Positions 33,901-42,017 of a stretch of DNA of 64,000 nt are shown here, one piece after another; position 1 is the stretch's first letter; each line of letters begins with the position of its first letter. Made by a program: the position numbers and the translations under genes. The notes under the pieces are model-generated. The model made no database searches, was not told where the DNA came from, and saw nothing but the letters and a program-made list of their open reading frames with translations. The stretch spans positions 496,001 through 560,000 of the forward strand of contig JAGYIT010000007.1 in NCBI GenBank assembly GCA_018402445.1. Reading direction: 5' to 3'. This stretch comes from Akkermansiaceae bacterium (GTDB lineage: Bacteria; Verrucomicrobiota; Verrucomicrobiia; Verrucomicrobiales; Akkermansiaceae).

Positions 33901-34666
33901 GGTTAAAGTGCCTTCGGACAAGCGGATCGCTCTTTCGCGATTCGGCGTGGCGACAACGGATCAGGAGTGCGCGGATCCCGAGTTCGGCATCACACGGGAC
34001 GACGGCATGCAGGCATGGTCCGGCGTGCGTTTTCTGGATGACGCGCAACTGCGCAAGCTCGCCGAGAAATGCGTGGTGCAGGTGAAGCGGCGCGGACCTT
34101 TCCTTAATTTCTCCGAGTTCATCAACCGCCGCCTCTCCGAAGACGATCTCGGCACGAGAGGAGCCCTGCAGGCGGCGATCGATTACGACGACGCAAACCC
34201 CGAACCTGGTTCCATCAACTACCAGTTCAAGAGCAACAGCGACTACCTGCTTAAGGAAAATGATCTCGGTAACCATGCGTTCGAGACGCCCGAGGCAGCG
34301 GTAGGCTCGCGCTTTGCGGGGATCCCGGGATACGTGATCCAGTCCGATGTGCTCCGCCCCATCGCGAACACGCTTTCGGTGCGTGACGACACATTCCGTA
34401 TCCGCGCCTACGGTGATTCGCTCGACGGGGACGGAAACATCCTTGCGCAGGCATGGTGCGAGGCGATCGTCCACCGGGTGCCGGAATACTGCGACGAAAC
34501 GGACGCGGCGGATGTGCCCGTGCGCGGGATGGAGATTGGCTCCGACGGCAAGTTCACCGGCAAATTCACGGACATTGGCGACAGCGCCCTCACGCCGACC
34601 AATCTTCGTTTCGGGCGGAAGTTCGTGATCGAGAGCTTCCGCTGGCTGAGCGGTTCCGAGATCTGA
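30989..34666 (+). CDS. Verru_Chthon cassette protein A
   Basis: A very large (about 1225 residues) surface-directed protein of the Verru_Chthon cassette A type. It starts with a type IV pilin/pseudopilin-like N-terminus: a short hydrophilic leader, then GFALVSTLMLMVLLSILAIG and MLSLSAVSLRTG. The Gly-Phe junction suits a prepilin peptidase. The long C-terminal region carries typical cassette A wording, for example GSARAAL-like RGNARIALMIAIGELQEEMG, QDNLDRLVSEEELSNSRYVF, HLVVEGMFNVNSTSVAAWHA and GPFLNFSEFINRRLSEDDLG, ending FRIRAYGDSLDGDGNILAQA. Cassette proteins B, C and D (smaller pseudopilin-like partners) are not adjacent; a 246-residue secreted protein follows instead. ATG 30989 (MNYSPE) is preferred over 30941. 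Function is unknown; secretion by a T2SS/T4P-like system is inferred. Confidence 0.85.
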   Translation: MNYSPEPTESRYVAGFALVSTLMLMVLLSILAIGMLSLSAVSLRTGSRNDAMTEARGNARIALMIAIGELQEEMGPDMRVSAKAAIFDRNPDTEEIEGVDQPHWLAAYDSWGNWLNASYDHPETGSTLNIQDTYTPRRESMFRRWLLSLPEGMERDAAAPVDSNGWDDENSVVLVGSGSAASGETRAYLTAVGDTGRSAWWIGPENHKARIDKAKSPRSLSADKWETAQGDTAEVGVGALPGLGSLDANASLSDRLVSRATLVPAGVADAAVKRHFFDLTESSRGVIASVRTGHLKKDLSLLFEKPKADLPSPYRFDPGDVKEPSIRPMSPEIAGKAVLYERQFAPWNRMRHFYRMYRQDSDAVAADWANRGTDGTPGLNWTGSKPWADCNMSMYFSGWEGNDSYHRFPVLANLTYILSLKTEYLASGRNAGKYDVRYVASPVCVYWNPYNVELRVPDSKFAMRSYLAQVHTMDGQVYLGSSWNKEVALRFDDDYARMMSGSGQDVVFKPGQFRIFSPEGSSLIKGNHLDMKPGFDPQSFGGLYDQIGAYTPAQAPKFQMRFSNKINRWKFNFRYGNTPGSLNFLEYWSPIGTNNGGNYSNPSYNHHVDWFNTAQLYTSISDPNTPDPWVFDGDLLPVGYFQLALKGIHDYDYPSIAWEKDWRCRNWIQAPPFYLGKGLYMSDDVVIGDTQRIDSPYELRFGPLLGAGKDVDDIIQHVGESALMGLGERVTAVPSLELPSAPIGSLGGFGTMRIDPGWVDIATLNPEWKKGTAPAPNNNSTGNSLYRGEAKAWAYQSGVTGPGIGNSFLHPMIPRTQVYKYFNNSVSMDMLNILDPNAGYSPVDTKAYCDYWDHVLLLNDALWDDYFVSSLADQTRPGATAGVSLQDNLDRLVSEEELSNSRYVFHDGGKTATEVKAELAAEDGYLKAAAHLVVEGMFNVNSTSVAAWHALFAGIRGREVVYRDANGNLRPVKVPSDKRIALSRFGVATTDQECADPEFGITRDDGMQAWSGVRFLDDAQLRKLAEKCVVQVKRRGPFLNFSEFINRRLSEDDLGTRGALQAAIDYDDANPEPGSINYQFKSNSDYLLKENDLGNHAFETPEAAVGSRFAGIPGYVIQSDVLRPIANTLSVRDDTFRIRAYGDSLDGDGNILAQAWCEAIVHRVPEYCDETDAADVPVRGMEIGSDGKFTGKFTDIGDSALTPTNLRFGRKFVIESFRWLSGSEI

Positions 34667-34682
34667 ACGCCTCCTTTCCGCC

Positions 34683-35423
34683 ATGCCCTCATCGCTGCGT
34701 AAATTGCTCCTGTACCTGTGCTTCCTGCCCGTGGGAATGCTGCCTGTCGCGGCGCAATCCGGGCCCGATGCGGAAAAACGCGAACCCGCCGGGCGTTCCG
34801 CGTGGTTCGCCTGTCTCGCCAAGCCGGAAGGGCTTGAGGATCCCGTCAAGATCCTGGCGGGCGAAAAAATCACCGAGCTTGAACTGCCCGAATTCATGGC
34901 GAGCGAGGCGGTGAAGATCCCCGCCGACGGCATCCTCCGCATCGTCAGACCCATCCCCGATCCGGAAGATCCCGCGAAGACGAAATACCTCATCCTCGCC
35001 GAGGTGAAAATTCCCGAAAGCGTCCGCGAGGCGCTGATCCTGCTCGATCCCTTGACCGAACCCGAAGGCGATCTTCTTTTCCGCGCCAAGGTGCAGGATC
35101 TCGCCAAATTCAAGGGAGGCGACCGGCTTTACATCAACCTCAGCAATACGAACATCCGCGTCCGGCTGGGCAAGACGACCGTGCCCGTCGCGCCGGGGCA
35201 GGCGAACATCTACGAGTGCCCGAAGCTCGCCGATCCGCGGAACATGCCGATCATGTATGAGTTCTACCACCCCGTGCGCAAGGAATGGAAAATCCTGACC
35301 GCCTCCACCATCGTGCTGCGCCCCACGCGCCGGCAGATCTACGTGTTCAACAACGGCAGCCGGATCGGCAACATCAGGAAACACGGGATCATCTTCCCCC
35401 TGCCGGTAGCCGATCCGCCATGA
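34683..35423 (+). CDS. Secreted protein of unknown function following Verru_Chthon A
   Basis: A 246-residue protein with a clear signal peptide (LLLYLCFLPVGMLPVAAQS). The mature part is beta-rich. KPEGLEDPVKILAGEKITEL, FRAKVQDLAKFKGGDRLYIN, LSNTNIRVRLGKTTVPVAPG and the end VFNNGSRIGNIRKHGIIFPL suggest a compact beta-sandwich. It starts 16 bp after the cassette A stop, so co-expression is likely. The same placement of such a small secreted protein next to cassette A genes suggests a partner. No named family is recognised. Confidence 0.6.
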   Translation: MPSSLRKLLLYLCFLPVGMLPVAAQSGPDAEKREPAGRSAWFACLAKPEGLEDPVKILAGEKITELELPEFMASEAVKIPADGILRIVRPIPDPEDPAKTKYLILAEVKIPESVREALILLDPLTEPEGDLLFRAKVQDLAKFKGGDRLYINLSNTNIRVRLGKTTVPVAPGQANIYECPKLADPRNMPIMYEFYHPVRKEWKILTASTIVLRPTRRQIYVFNNGSRIGNIRKHGIIFPLPVADPP

Positions 35424-35527
35424 TCCCGGAATCCGCGGTTGCAATTGGGGGGCGGATGCGGCGTTGAAATGATGAGATAGGGGATCACCTTACCGCGAAT
35501 ACGCGGGCGGCCATCGCCGCCGAGGGG

Positions 35528-35614
35528 CTACTTTTTCACTCCGGTGAGACGGTAGAAGGTCTTATTGACCGCCGTGGTGTGGGTGGCGGTGTGGGTGACG
35601 GTCTCGATATCGCC
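35528..35614 (-). pseudogene. C-terminal remnant of an unidentified protein
   Basis: On the minus strand a frame ending at TAG 35528 reads GDIETVTHTATHTTAVNKTF then YRLTGVKK. The Phe-Tyr-Arg-Leu near the stop is a common ending of secreted Verrucomicrobia proteins. No start or upstream body exists because the frame runs into the right copy of the 40 bp repeat. I regard it as a remnant. Confidence 0.3.
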
Positions 35615-35653
35615 AACCCCCTTTTCCCCGCCCTCCGGTCTGGCCACCGGCTC
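35614..35653. repeat. 40 bp direct repeat, right copy
   Basis: Exact match to 30472-30511 in direct orientation. Similarity continues weakly for another 40 bp relative to 30870-30910. The pair frames a 5.1 kb block and could mediate or record its insertion or deletion. Confidence 0.85.
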
Positions 35654-35978
35654 TTTCAACGGCCTTCACCCAAAAAGCAAATTCCTGCATTTCATGGCAA
35701 AGGCGGACATCGGCAGCCTTGAAGCCTTCAAGGCCAAGGTGAAGTCATGCGATCTGCGCATGGAAGGCCCCGTCCTCCACTACCAGACCGTGTACGGCGA
35801 CAAGATGACCTTCGACAGCAGCTATCAGGCGATCCCCACGATCAACGGGTAGCCGATCAACTACGCACCGCCAAAAGTGCTGGAGAGCCCCTTCCTCAAT
35901 GCCGACTATGATCGCGGTGTGGTGACCATCCAAAAGGGCGAACGCAAGAAGGTCCTTGACTTCAATGACCTAAAATGA
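35653..35978 (+). pseudogene. 3' fragment of a secreted-enzyme-like gene with an in-frame amber codon
   Basis: A frame running from the repeat reads FNGLHPKSKFLHFMAKADIG, SLEAFKAKVKSCDLRMEGPV and MTFDSSYQAIPTING. It stops at TAG 35850, then continues in the same frame as PINYAPPKVLESPFLNADYD, RGVVTIQKGERKKVLDFNDL and the TGA at 35976. The ending (SPFLNADYD-G-V-I-KG--KVLDF) looks like the C-terminus of large Verrucomicrobia polysaccharide-degrading or heparinase-like proteins. The gene is truncated on the left and broken by the amber codon. Identity of the parent family is uncertain. Confidence 0.5.
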
Positions 35979-36143
35979 AGGGCAGAGTAATCCTTATGAC
36001 ACACACTTTCATTAACAGCTTAGCCGCATAATATTTTTTGAAGGAAACCTCCGCTCAGTTCGTATTTCAGAGCTCCCCAAGCTCGCGATTGCTAACACCC
36101 CATGCCGTACAAACTCACAAATCCACTGATTGACCCTTCTCCC

Positions 36144-38717
36144 ATGAGGCAAAAGGCAAAGATTCTGCTGATCGCTTCGATCGGCAGCTTGGGAATATTC
36201 CCGTGTGCCATGGCTGAGAAATCCGCTGCTGCGATACCCGCCGGGGAGCCGGGGCACCGTTCGCACGTCGTGCCCTTCTTCGAGACCTACTGCATAAAAT
36301 GCCACGGGCCTGAGAAGAGCAAAGGCAAGCTGACCTTGCACACCCTGGACGGCGATCTCGCCGCCGGCGGTGAGTTGGAACGCTGGGAGAATATCCTTGA
36401 GGTTCTGGAATATGGGGAGATGCCGCCCGAGGACGAGAAACAGCCGAGTGATGCCGAACGAGAGGCCGTGAAGGCATGGATCGACCAGGGAATGCGGGAT
36501 CATGTGGCGAAAGCCGGCGAAGCCAAAGCCGCCCCGCTGGCACGGCGGCTGACCAACTTCGAGTATCAAAACACCATGCGTGATCTGCTCGGCATCGATC
36601 TCGAACTCATCAAAGACCTCCCGCAGGATCCTGAAAAGCCCTACCATTTCAACAACAGCGCGGAATTCATGCTGCTCGGGCCGGAGCAGCTTGACCGCTA
36701 CCTGAAAGCCGCCCGCCGCGCCTTGGCCAGTGCCATCGTCGATCCTGAAAAGCCCAAAGTCCACCGGCAGACATGGACTTTCGAACCGAAGGGGCCTGCT
36801 TTCGCCTCGATGCAGCCGGATGAAATCGGCGTTTACGAAGGTGGCCGCGGCAGCATTTCCTCCGGCGTTGTCCTCAAATCATGGCCTGAGACCGGTGAAT
36901 ACCGTATCCGTGTCAAAGCCGCGGCCATCCTGCCACCGGGCTATGAGGAAGTGCCACTTCGCATTGTCATGGGCAGCCATCTGCGCAGTGACGCCGGCAC
37001 GGGAGACTATACCCAGGTCGGTACGGTGCATTTGACAAACAGGGTCGATGACTTGAAGGAATTTGAATTCCGCGGGCGCATCGAGAACCACCCGATCCAG
37101 GTGGGGCAGGTGTTGAAAAATGGCCAGGCGCCGTCCACCCGCCACATCTATCCGCAGAACCTTTTCGACAACGGCCAGCTCAATGACAACCGCGTCAACC
37201 ACTTGGACACCGCATGGCAACACAAGGTGCCACGGGTGGTGGTGCGTTCGATCGAGTTCGAGTCCCCCGTGATCGATGTATGGCCGCCGGAGCACCACAC
37301 CCGCATCCTCCCGGATTCATCGCTGCGCTCCGCTGATCCGGATGAATACATACGCGGGGTCTTGGAACGCTTCATCACCCGCGCCTACCGCCGCCCGGCG
37401 AGCCAGGAGGAAAGGGAGCGCTTTTTCAAAATCTACAAGATGCTTGAGCCGGAGTTCGATTCGCTCGAAGCGACGATGCGCGAGACGCTTTCAATGGTGC
37501 TCGTCTCACCGCAATTTCTCTACCACACCGTGGCGGCGGACGGGCTGACCACGCCCGGCTACGAACTCGCCTCACGGCTTTCCTATTTCCTCTGGGGCAG
37601 CCTCCCGGATCAGGAACTTCTCGGCTTGGCCGCACAAAACAAACTCGATGATCCTGCGGTGATCGAAGCGCAGGCGCGCCGCATGCTCGCTGACGATCGC
37701 GCCCAGGATTTTGTGAGAAATTTCACGATGCAATGGCTCAGCATCGAGAAAACGAAAGCCGTCAATATCAACCGCAATCTCTTTCCGCGCTTTCTGTTCC
37801 TCGTGCCGAACGGAGAGCGCACCGGCCAGGAGGTGCTGTTCCGCCCGACCATCCGCGACTACATGATCGATGAAACGGTGGGCTTCATCGGCGAGTTGAT
37901 CCGCAGTAATGCCAGCGTGCTCAACATCGTCGATTCCGGCTTCGCATGGCTCAATGAACCGCTCGCCGCGCACTACGGGGTCGATGGCGTGCAGGGCTTG
38001 AAATTCCGCGCCGTTCCCCTTGCTCCTGACTCTCCCATTGGTGGCTTGCCCACGCAGGGATCGGTGCTCGTCGGCAATGGCACAGGTTCCGCGCCGCATC
38101 CGATTTACCGCGCCGTCTGGCTGCGCGAGGCGATACTCGGCGACGAGGTCGCGCCGCCGCCCGCCGAGGTACCCGCCCTTTCCGATACCGCGGGCGAGGA
38201 AGCCGAAAACGCCACCACCATCAAGGACATGCTGGCCCGGCACCGCAACGTGGAATCCTGCGCCGACTGCCACGTGCGCCTCGATCCGTGGGGCATTCCC
38301 TTCGAGGAATACAACGCCATCGGCCAGTTTCAGCCGAAGATTCCGAAAAACGGAGCCAGCGTGCGCAAATTCCATGCGGGAATCGATCGCACGCTCGAAG
38401 GTTACCGCAAATATCTTGAAACCGTGAACACCCAGCCCGTCGATTCCGTCGCCCGCGTCCCCAATGGCCCGGAAGTGAAAGGCATGAGGGATCTGAAGGA
38501 TTACCTGCTGAAAGATCGTAAAGAGAAAGTCGCACAAAACGTCATCCGCCGCCTGCTTACTTACGGCATTGGACGCGCGCTCACTTATCACGACCGCTAT
38601 GCCGTCGAAGATCTTCTCAAGCAATCCAAGCAAAACGACCACCGCTTCCAGGACATGATCCTCACCGTCTGCCGCAGCGAACATTTCCGAACACCCATCA
38701 CAACCCCGAAAAAATGA
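36144..38717 (+). CDS. DUF1587/DUF1592/DUF1588/DUF1585 protein with Planctomycete-type cytochrome c motif
   Basis: Large secreted protein typical of PVC bacteria. A signal peptide (MRQKAKILLIASIGSLGIFP) is followed by a heme-binding cytochrome segment with CIKCHGPEKSKGKLTL and EMPPEDEKQPS. Then come the PSD1 series: DUF1587 (RRLTNFEYQNTMRDLLGIDL), a DUF1595-like part (ITRAYRRPASQEERERFFKI), DUF1592 (ASRLSYFLWGSLPDQELLGL), DUF1588 (RAVWLREAILGDEVAPPPAE with CADCHVRLDPWGIPFEEYNA) and DUF1585 (RDLKDYLLKDRKEKVAQNVI, LLTYGIGRALTYHD). The second CADCH could bind another heme. It overlaps the DUF1552 gene by 4 bp. The partner pair is recurrent in PVC genomes; a role in periplasmic polymer oxidation is only speculative. 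ATG 36144 gives the best signal peptide. Confidence 0.88.
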   Translation: MRQKAKILLIASIGSLGIFPCAMAEKSAAAIPAGEPGHRSHVVPFFETYCIKCHGPEKSKGKLTLHTLDGDLAAGGELERWENILEVLEYGEMPPEDEKQPSDAEREAVKAWIDQGMRDHVAKAGEAKAAPLARRLTNFEYQNTMRDLLGIDLELIKDLPQDPEKPYHFNNSAEFMLLGPEQLDRYLKAARRALASAIVDPEKPKVHRQTWTFEPKGPAFASMQPDEIGVYEGGRGSISSGVVLKSWPETGEYRIRVKAAAILPPGYEEVPLRIVMGSHLRSDAGTGDYTQVGTVHLTNRVDDLKEFEFRGRIENHPIQVGQVLKNGQAPSTRHIYPQNLFDNGQLNDNRVNHLDTAWQHKVPRVVVRSIEFESPVIDVWPPEHHTRILPDSSLRSADPDEYIRGVLERFITRAYRRPASQEERERFFKIYKMLEPEFDSLEATMRETLSMVLVSPQFLYHTVAADGLTTPGYELASRLSYFLWGSLPDQELLGLAAQNKLDDPAVIEAQARRMLADDRAQDFVRNFTMQWLSIEKTKAVNINRNLFPRFLFLVPNGERTGQEVLFRPTIRDYMIDETVGFIGELIRSNASVLNIVDSGFAWLNEPLAAHYGVDGVQGLKFRAVPLAPDSPIGGLPTQGSVLVGNGTGSAPHPIYRAVWLREAILGDEVAPPPAEVPALSDTAGEEAENATTIKDMLARHRNVESCADCHVRLDPWGIPFEEYNAIGQFQPKIPKNGASVRKFHAGIDRTLEGYRKYLETVNTQPVDSVARVPNGPEVKGMRDLKDYLLKDRKEKVAQNVIRRLLTYGIGRALTYHDRYAVEDLLKQSKQNDHRFQDMILTVCRSEHFRTPITTPKK

Positions 38718-40060
38718 CCATGAAATCCCATCACATGAACCGGCGCGATGTCCTGCGTGGCGGCGGCATCGCCCTCGCCCTGCCCTTCCTCAACAGCATG
38801 AGCTGGGCCGCCGGCCTGACCGCGAAAAAGCAGCAACCGAAGCGTATGATGATCAGCTACATCGCCTACGGTGTCTATGATCCGAATATGCCCAACGGGA
38901 AATCCCACGAATGGAGCTGGTATCCGCGTCATGATTCCGGCCCCATCACTTTGAACAAGGCCTCCGCCCCGTTTGAATCGGTCAAGGACTCCCTCACTTA
39001 CCTCCGCGGCCTCGACCACCCCGGTGGCTACGGGCTCGGCGGACACAGCAGCGGCGATGTTTTCGCCACCGGCGCCGACATGTCCGGCCTGGAGAAAACC
39101 AACAACATTTCCGTCGACCAGCTCGCCGCCAAGGTCAACGGCCACCACACCCGCTACGCTTCCCTTGTGCTCGGCAGCGAGGGCGGCACCGGATCGTATG
39201 GCATGTCGAAAACCCTCTCCCATTACGGCCCTGGCCAGCCCATCCCCACGCTCGAAAAGCCGCAGGAAATATTCAACCGCCTGTTCCGCCCCTACGCCGG
39301 CAAAAGCGTGGACGATGTGCGCGCCCGACTGAAACGCGAGGCCAGCGTGCTCGACCTGATGATGGAAAACTACCAGTCCTTGCACGGCAAACTCGGAGCC
39401 GAAGACCGCCAGAAAATGGAAGAATATCTCGATTCCGTCCGCGGCATCGAGCAACGCGTCGAACGCACCAGCAAATGGACCCATGAGGAATTGCCGAAGA
39501 TCGACACCAAAGGGCTCAACCTCGAAGCCAGCTACGAACAGCCGAGCGAATACATCCGCTGCATGTACGATCTCATCTACCTCGCCTTCCAGACCGATTC
39601 CACACGCTTCGCCACCTTCCTGACCGAAAGCGAGCACTCCACCGGCAACCTCGTCGGCAATTTCGCAAACAAGATCCTCGGCTACTCCGGAGCCACCCAC
39701 GACATCGCCCACAAGCGCCCGGAAGGTGCCTCCGGCGAATGGGAAAAATGGCGCGCCGAGCAGCACGCCTACTTCCTCAAGCGGCTCCGCGACACCCCCG
39801 AAGGCGATGGCAACATGCTCGATACCACCGTCGTCCTCTGGGGCTCCGCCCATCCTCACGGCTCGCACGGCACGAAGGATTACCCCATCCAGATCGCCGG
39901 CGGCAACAAGCTTGGTTTCAAGCACGGCAACCTGCATAACTTCGAGGGCGAGCGCAAGAAGCCGCTCTCCAACCTGTTCGTCTCCATGCTCAATGCCGTG
40001 GACGCCCCCGTCGAAAAATTCGCCGACAGTACCGGCGAACTGACCGAAATCCTCGCCTAG
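38714..40060 (+). CDS. DUF1552 family protein, Tat-exported
   Basis: Second member of the DUF1592-DUF1552 pair. The N-terminus MNRRDVLRGGGIALALPFLN (after a short MTMKSHH leader) is a twin-arginine-type signal. The body has DUF1552 landmarks: KRMMISYIAYGVYDPNMP, SVKDSLTYLRGLDHPGGYGL, GGHSSGDVFATGADMSG, LVLGSEGGTGSYGMSKTLSH, YLDSVRGIEQRVERT and the C-terminal VVLWGSAHPHGSHGTKDYPI. The ATG overlaps the upstream stop by 4 bp (ATGA), so translation is coupled. The fold is thought to be related to DUF1501/alkaline-phosphatase-like proteins but the activity is unknown. Confidence 0.88.
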   Translation: MTMKSHHMNRRDVLRGGGIALALPFLNSMSWAAGLTAKKQQPKRMMISYIAYGVYDPNMPNGKSHEWSWYPRHDSGPITLNKASAPFESVKDSLTYLRGLDHPGGYGLGGHSSGDVFATGADMSGLEKTNNISVDQLAAKVNGHHTRYASLVLGSEGGTGSYGMSKTLSHYGPGQPIPTLEKPQEIFNRLFRPYAGKSVDDVRARLKREASVLDLMMENYQSLHGKLGAEDRQKMEEYLDSVRGIEQRVERTSKWTHEELPKIDTKGLNLEASYEQPSEYIRCMYDLIYLAFQTDSTRFATFLTESEHSTGNLVGNFANKILGYSGATHDIAHKRPEGASGEWEKWRAEQHAYFLKRLRDTPEGDGNMLDTTVVLWGSAHPHGSHGTKDYPIQIAGGNKLGFKHGNLHNFEGERKKPLSNLFVSMLNAVDAPVEKFADSTGELTEILA

Positions 40061-40064
40061 CATC

Positions 40065-40745
40065 ATGCCGCATCTGTTTCACCGGTTCCTGATAACGCTC
40101 TGCCTGCTGATCCCTGTTGCCTTGGCACAGGAAAAAGTTCCGCAGGTTCTGTTCCTCGGCGACCAGGTGCATGGTGCCATCGTCCAGGCAGCGGCAAAGG
40201 AACTCGGCGGCAAAGTCCGCATCCATTTTCCGCCGGTCGGCACCGCCAACGACAGCGGCACCGCCCTCGCGAAAATCGATTCATTGCTCGGAGAAACAAA
40301 GTGGGACATCATCTACTTCAACTTCGGCATCGGCGATTTGTTTTACAAGGATCCCGCAACCCGCGAGATCCGCATCATGACCAAGGACGCCGGCGGTGTG
40401 CGCGTTTCCACGCCCGAACAATATGAGAAGAACCTCGACGCATTGGTGCAACGGCTAAAGACGACCAACGCCAGATTGATCTGGGGCAGCACCACACCTA
40501 TGGCCAAAGCCAACAACCTCTTCGATGCAAATTCAGAAATAGAATACAACACCATCGCCGCCAGCGTGATGGCGAAACACAAAGTCCCCGTGCTCGATCT
40601 TCACGGCCATGTCATGGCACAGTTTAAGGCAGAGGACAAACATCCGCCCTACGCCCAATACGCGAAGGAATTGGAAAAGCGCGGCCAGTCGCTCCATGCG
40701 CCGTTGGTTCGCGCCCTCCAGTCTGTCATGCTCAAACGTAAATAA
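40065..40745 (+). CDS. Secreted SGNH/GDSL-like hydrolase
   Basis: The 226-residue protein has a signal peptide (FLITLCLLIPVALAQ). The core resembles SGNH hydrolases: VLFLGDQVHGAIVQAAAKEL stands at block I, where the usual GDS is GDQ, so the nucleophile Ser is not obvious. YFNFGIGDLFYKDPAT resembles block III, and TTNARLIWGSTTPMAKANN with VPVLDLHGHVMA follow. The catalytic Ser is missing from the canonical position, which suggests a changed or lost esterase activity. It starts 4 bp after DUF1552, so it belongs to the same operon and may act with that secreted pair. Confidence 0.6.
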   Translation: MPHLFHRFLITLCLLIPVALAQEKVPQVLFLGDQVHGAIVQAAAKELGGKVRIHFPPVGTANDSGTALAKIDSLLGETKWDIIYFNFGIGDLFYKDPATREIRIMTKDAGGVRVSTPEQYEKNLDALVQRLKTTNARLIWGSTTPMAKANNLFDANSEIEYNTIAASVMAKHKVPVLDLHGHVMAQFKAEDKHPPYAQYAKELEKRGQSLHAPLVRALQSVMLKRK

Positions 40746-40862
40746 AATGATATGAGTCATCGGCCCAATGCTTGCTCTCCTTTCAGCGCTATCATTCAAT
40801 CTCCCAGACAATTTGCGTGATCTTTTGATTGAACTTGGGGCTGGTAGGGGTAGAAAGGGGGC

Positions 40863-41939
40863 GTGAGCAAGAGATTTTTATGTGCTTGGGCGGGTTCCGG
40901 ATCGAAACCGGCGGTGTATCACTGCGTGACGCGTTGCGTCGGGCGTTCCTATTTGTTGGGGGATGAAGAGAAGGAGAAATTCCGGGTTTTCATGCGCATG
41001 CAGGAGAATTTCAGCGGCTGCCGGGTGCTTTCCTACTGCGTGATGTCCAATCACATCCACATTTTGCTGGAGGTTCCACCCATGCCGGAGGGCGGGATTT
41101 CGGACGCGGAGCTGCTCAAGAGGCTTTCCGCCGTCTGGTCGGAGGGGGCGGTGGAGCAGGTGGCGCGGGAGCTTGCGGGTGCGAGGGAGGAGGGGGATGC
41201 GGAGCTGGCGGCGGTGATCCACGCCCGTTTCACCTACCGGATGCACAACCTCAGCGAGTATATGAAGACGGTTTTGCACCGTTTCAGTTGCTGGTTCAAC
41301 CGCACGCACAGCCGCACCGGCACCTTGTGGGAGGAGCGGTTCAAGAGCGTGATCGTGGAGAGCGGCGTGGCCGCGCGGACGATGGCGGCTTACATTGACT
41401 TGAATCCGGTACGGGCGGGAATGGTGGAAGATCCGGCGGAGTATCGCTGGAGCAGCTACGGCGAGGCGGTGGGTGGCGGGGGCAAGGGGAATGGCAAGAA
41501 GGCGCGTGAGGGCTTGGTGCGGGCGTGCATGGGTCACGAGGGCGCGGGCTTTGATGCGGCGCGGTGGAAGGAGGACTCACGGATTTACCGGCGGGCGCTG
41601 GGGCTGGCGCTGGGGCGGAAAACTTCAAATTTCAAATTTCAAACTTCAAGCAAGAGGAAGACTTCGGTGACGAAGAACGAGGCGGAGATGCTGGCCTCGG
41701 AGGATAACGAGACAGTGCTTCCGGATCTGGGAATGGCGAAGATGTTAAGGATGCGCGTGAGGTATTTCACGGACGGGGCGGTGATCGGGAGCAAGGAGTT
41801 TGTGAACGAGGCGTTCGCGGGGGCGCGGGAGAGGTTTACGGAAAGGAGGAAGGATGGCGCGCGGCGGATGCGGGGGAGCGGCGCGGCGGCGAAGGGGACG
41901 CTTTGGAGTATTCGGGATCTGCGGGTGGGTGTGGGGTAG
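40863..41939 (+). CDS. RAYT / IS200-like Y1 transposase family protein
   Basis: REP-associated tyrosine transposase-type protein. The N-terminus YHCVTRCVGRSYLLGDEEKE and the metal-binding HUH motif SNHIHILLEVP are intact. The LPFTFRWL-like region reads MHNLSEYMKTVLHRFSCWFN, followed by GTLWEERFKSVIVESG and YIDLNPVRAGMVEDPAEYRW, where Tyr can be the nucleophile. A C-terminal extension of about 130 residues includes a segment translated from a TTTCAAA repeat tract (NFKFQTSSKRK). RAYTs are domesticated single-copy transposases linked to dispersed palindromes; small palindromic repeats do occur elsewhere in the window. GTG start at 40863. Confidence 0.85.
   Translation: MSKRFLCAWAGSGSKPAVYHCVTRCVGRSYLLGDEEKEKFRVFMRMQENFSGCRVLSYCVMSNHIHILLEVPPMPEGGISDAELLKRLSAVWSEGAVEQVARELAGAREEGDAELAAVIHARFTYRMHNLSEYMKTVLHRFSCWFNRTHSRTGTLWEERFKSVIVESGVAARTMAAYIDLNPVRAGMVEDPAEYRWSSYGEAVGGGGKGNGKKAREGLVRACMGHEGAGFDAARWKEDSRIYRRALGLALGRKTSNFKFQTSSKRKTSVTKNEAEMLASEDNETVLPDLGMAKMLRMRVRYFTDGAVIGSKEFVNEAFAGARERFTERRKDGARRMRGSGAAAKGTLWSIRDLRVGVG
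41621..41650. repeat. TTTCAAA-type repeat tract inside the RAYT gene
   Basis: AACTTCAAATTTCAAATTTC followed by AAACTTCAAG encodes NFKFQTS in frame. It resembles the intergenic tract at 22548-22579. Being in frame, it adds a few residues in the C-terminal extension rather than destroying the gene. Confidence 0.4.
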
Positions 41940-42017
41940 GGGTTGCAGGTATGTGACCGGATTCCGAATCCAAATCATTGAAGCTTGAAAGTTCCTGTCG
42001 CTGGTCGCGTTTCAAGA

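Noticed and set aside
33572-35113. 513-residue minus-strand ORF over the end of Verru_Chthon A
   Set aside because: Antisense shadow of the cassette A and secreted-protein genes. It has no recognisable domain and spans both genes.
38597-40066. 489-residue minus-strand ORF
   Set aside because: It is the antisense shadow of the DUF1552 gene, which has full family motifs and a 4 bp overlap with its partner. The minus-strand protein has low-complexity composition.
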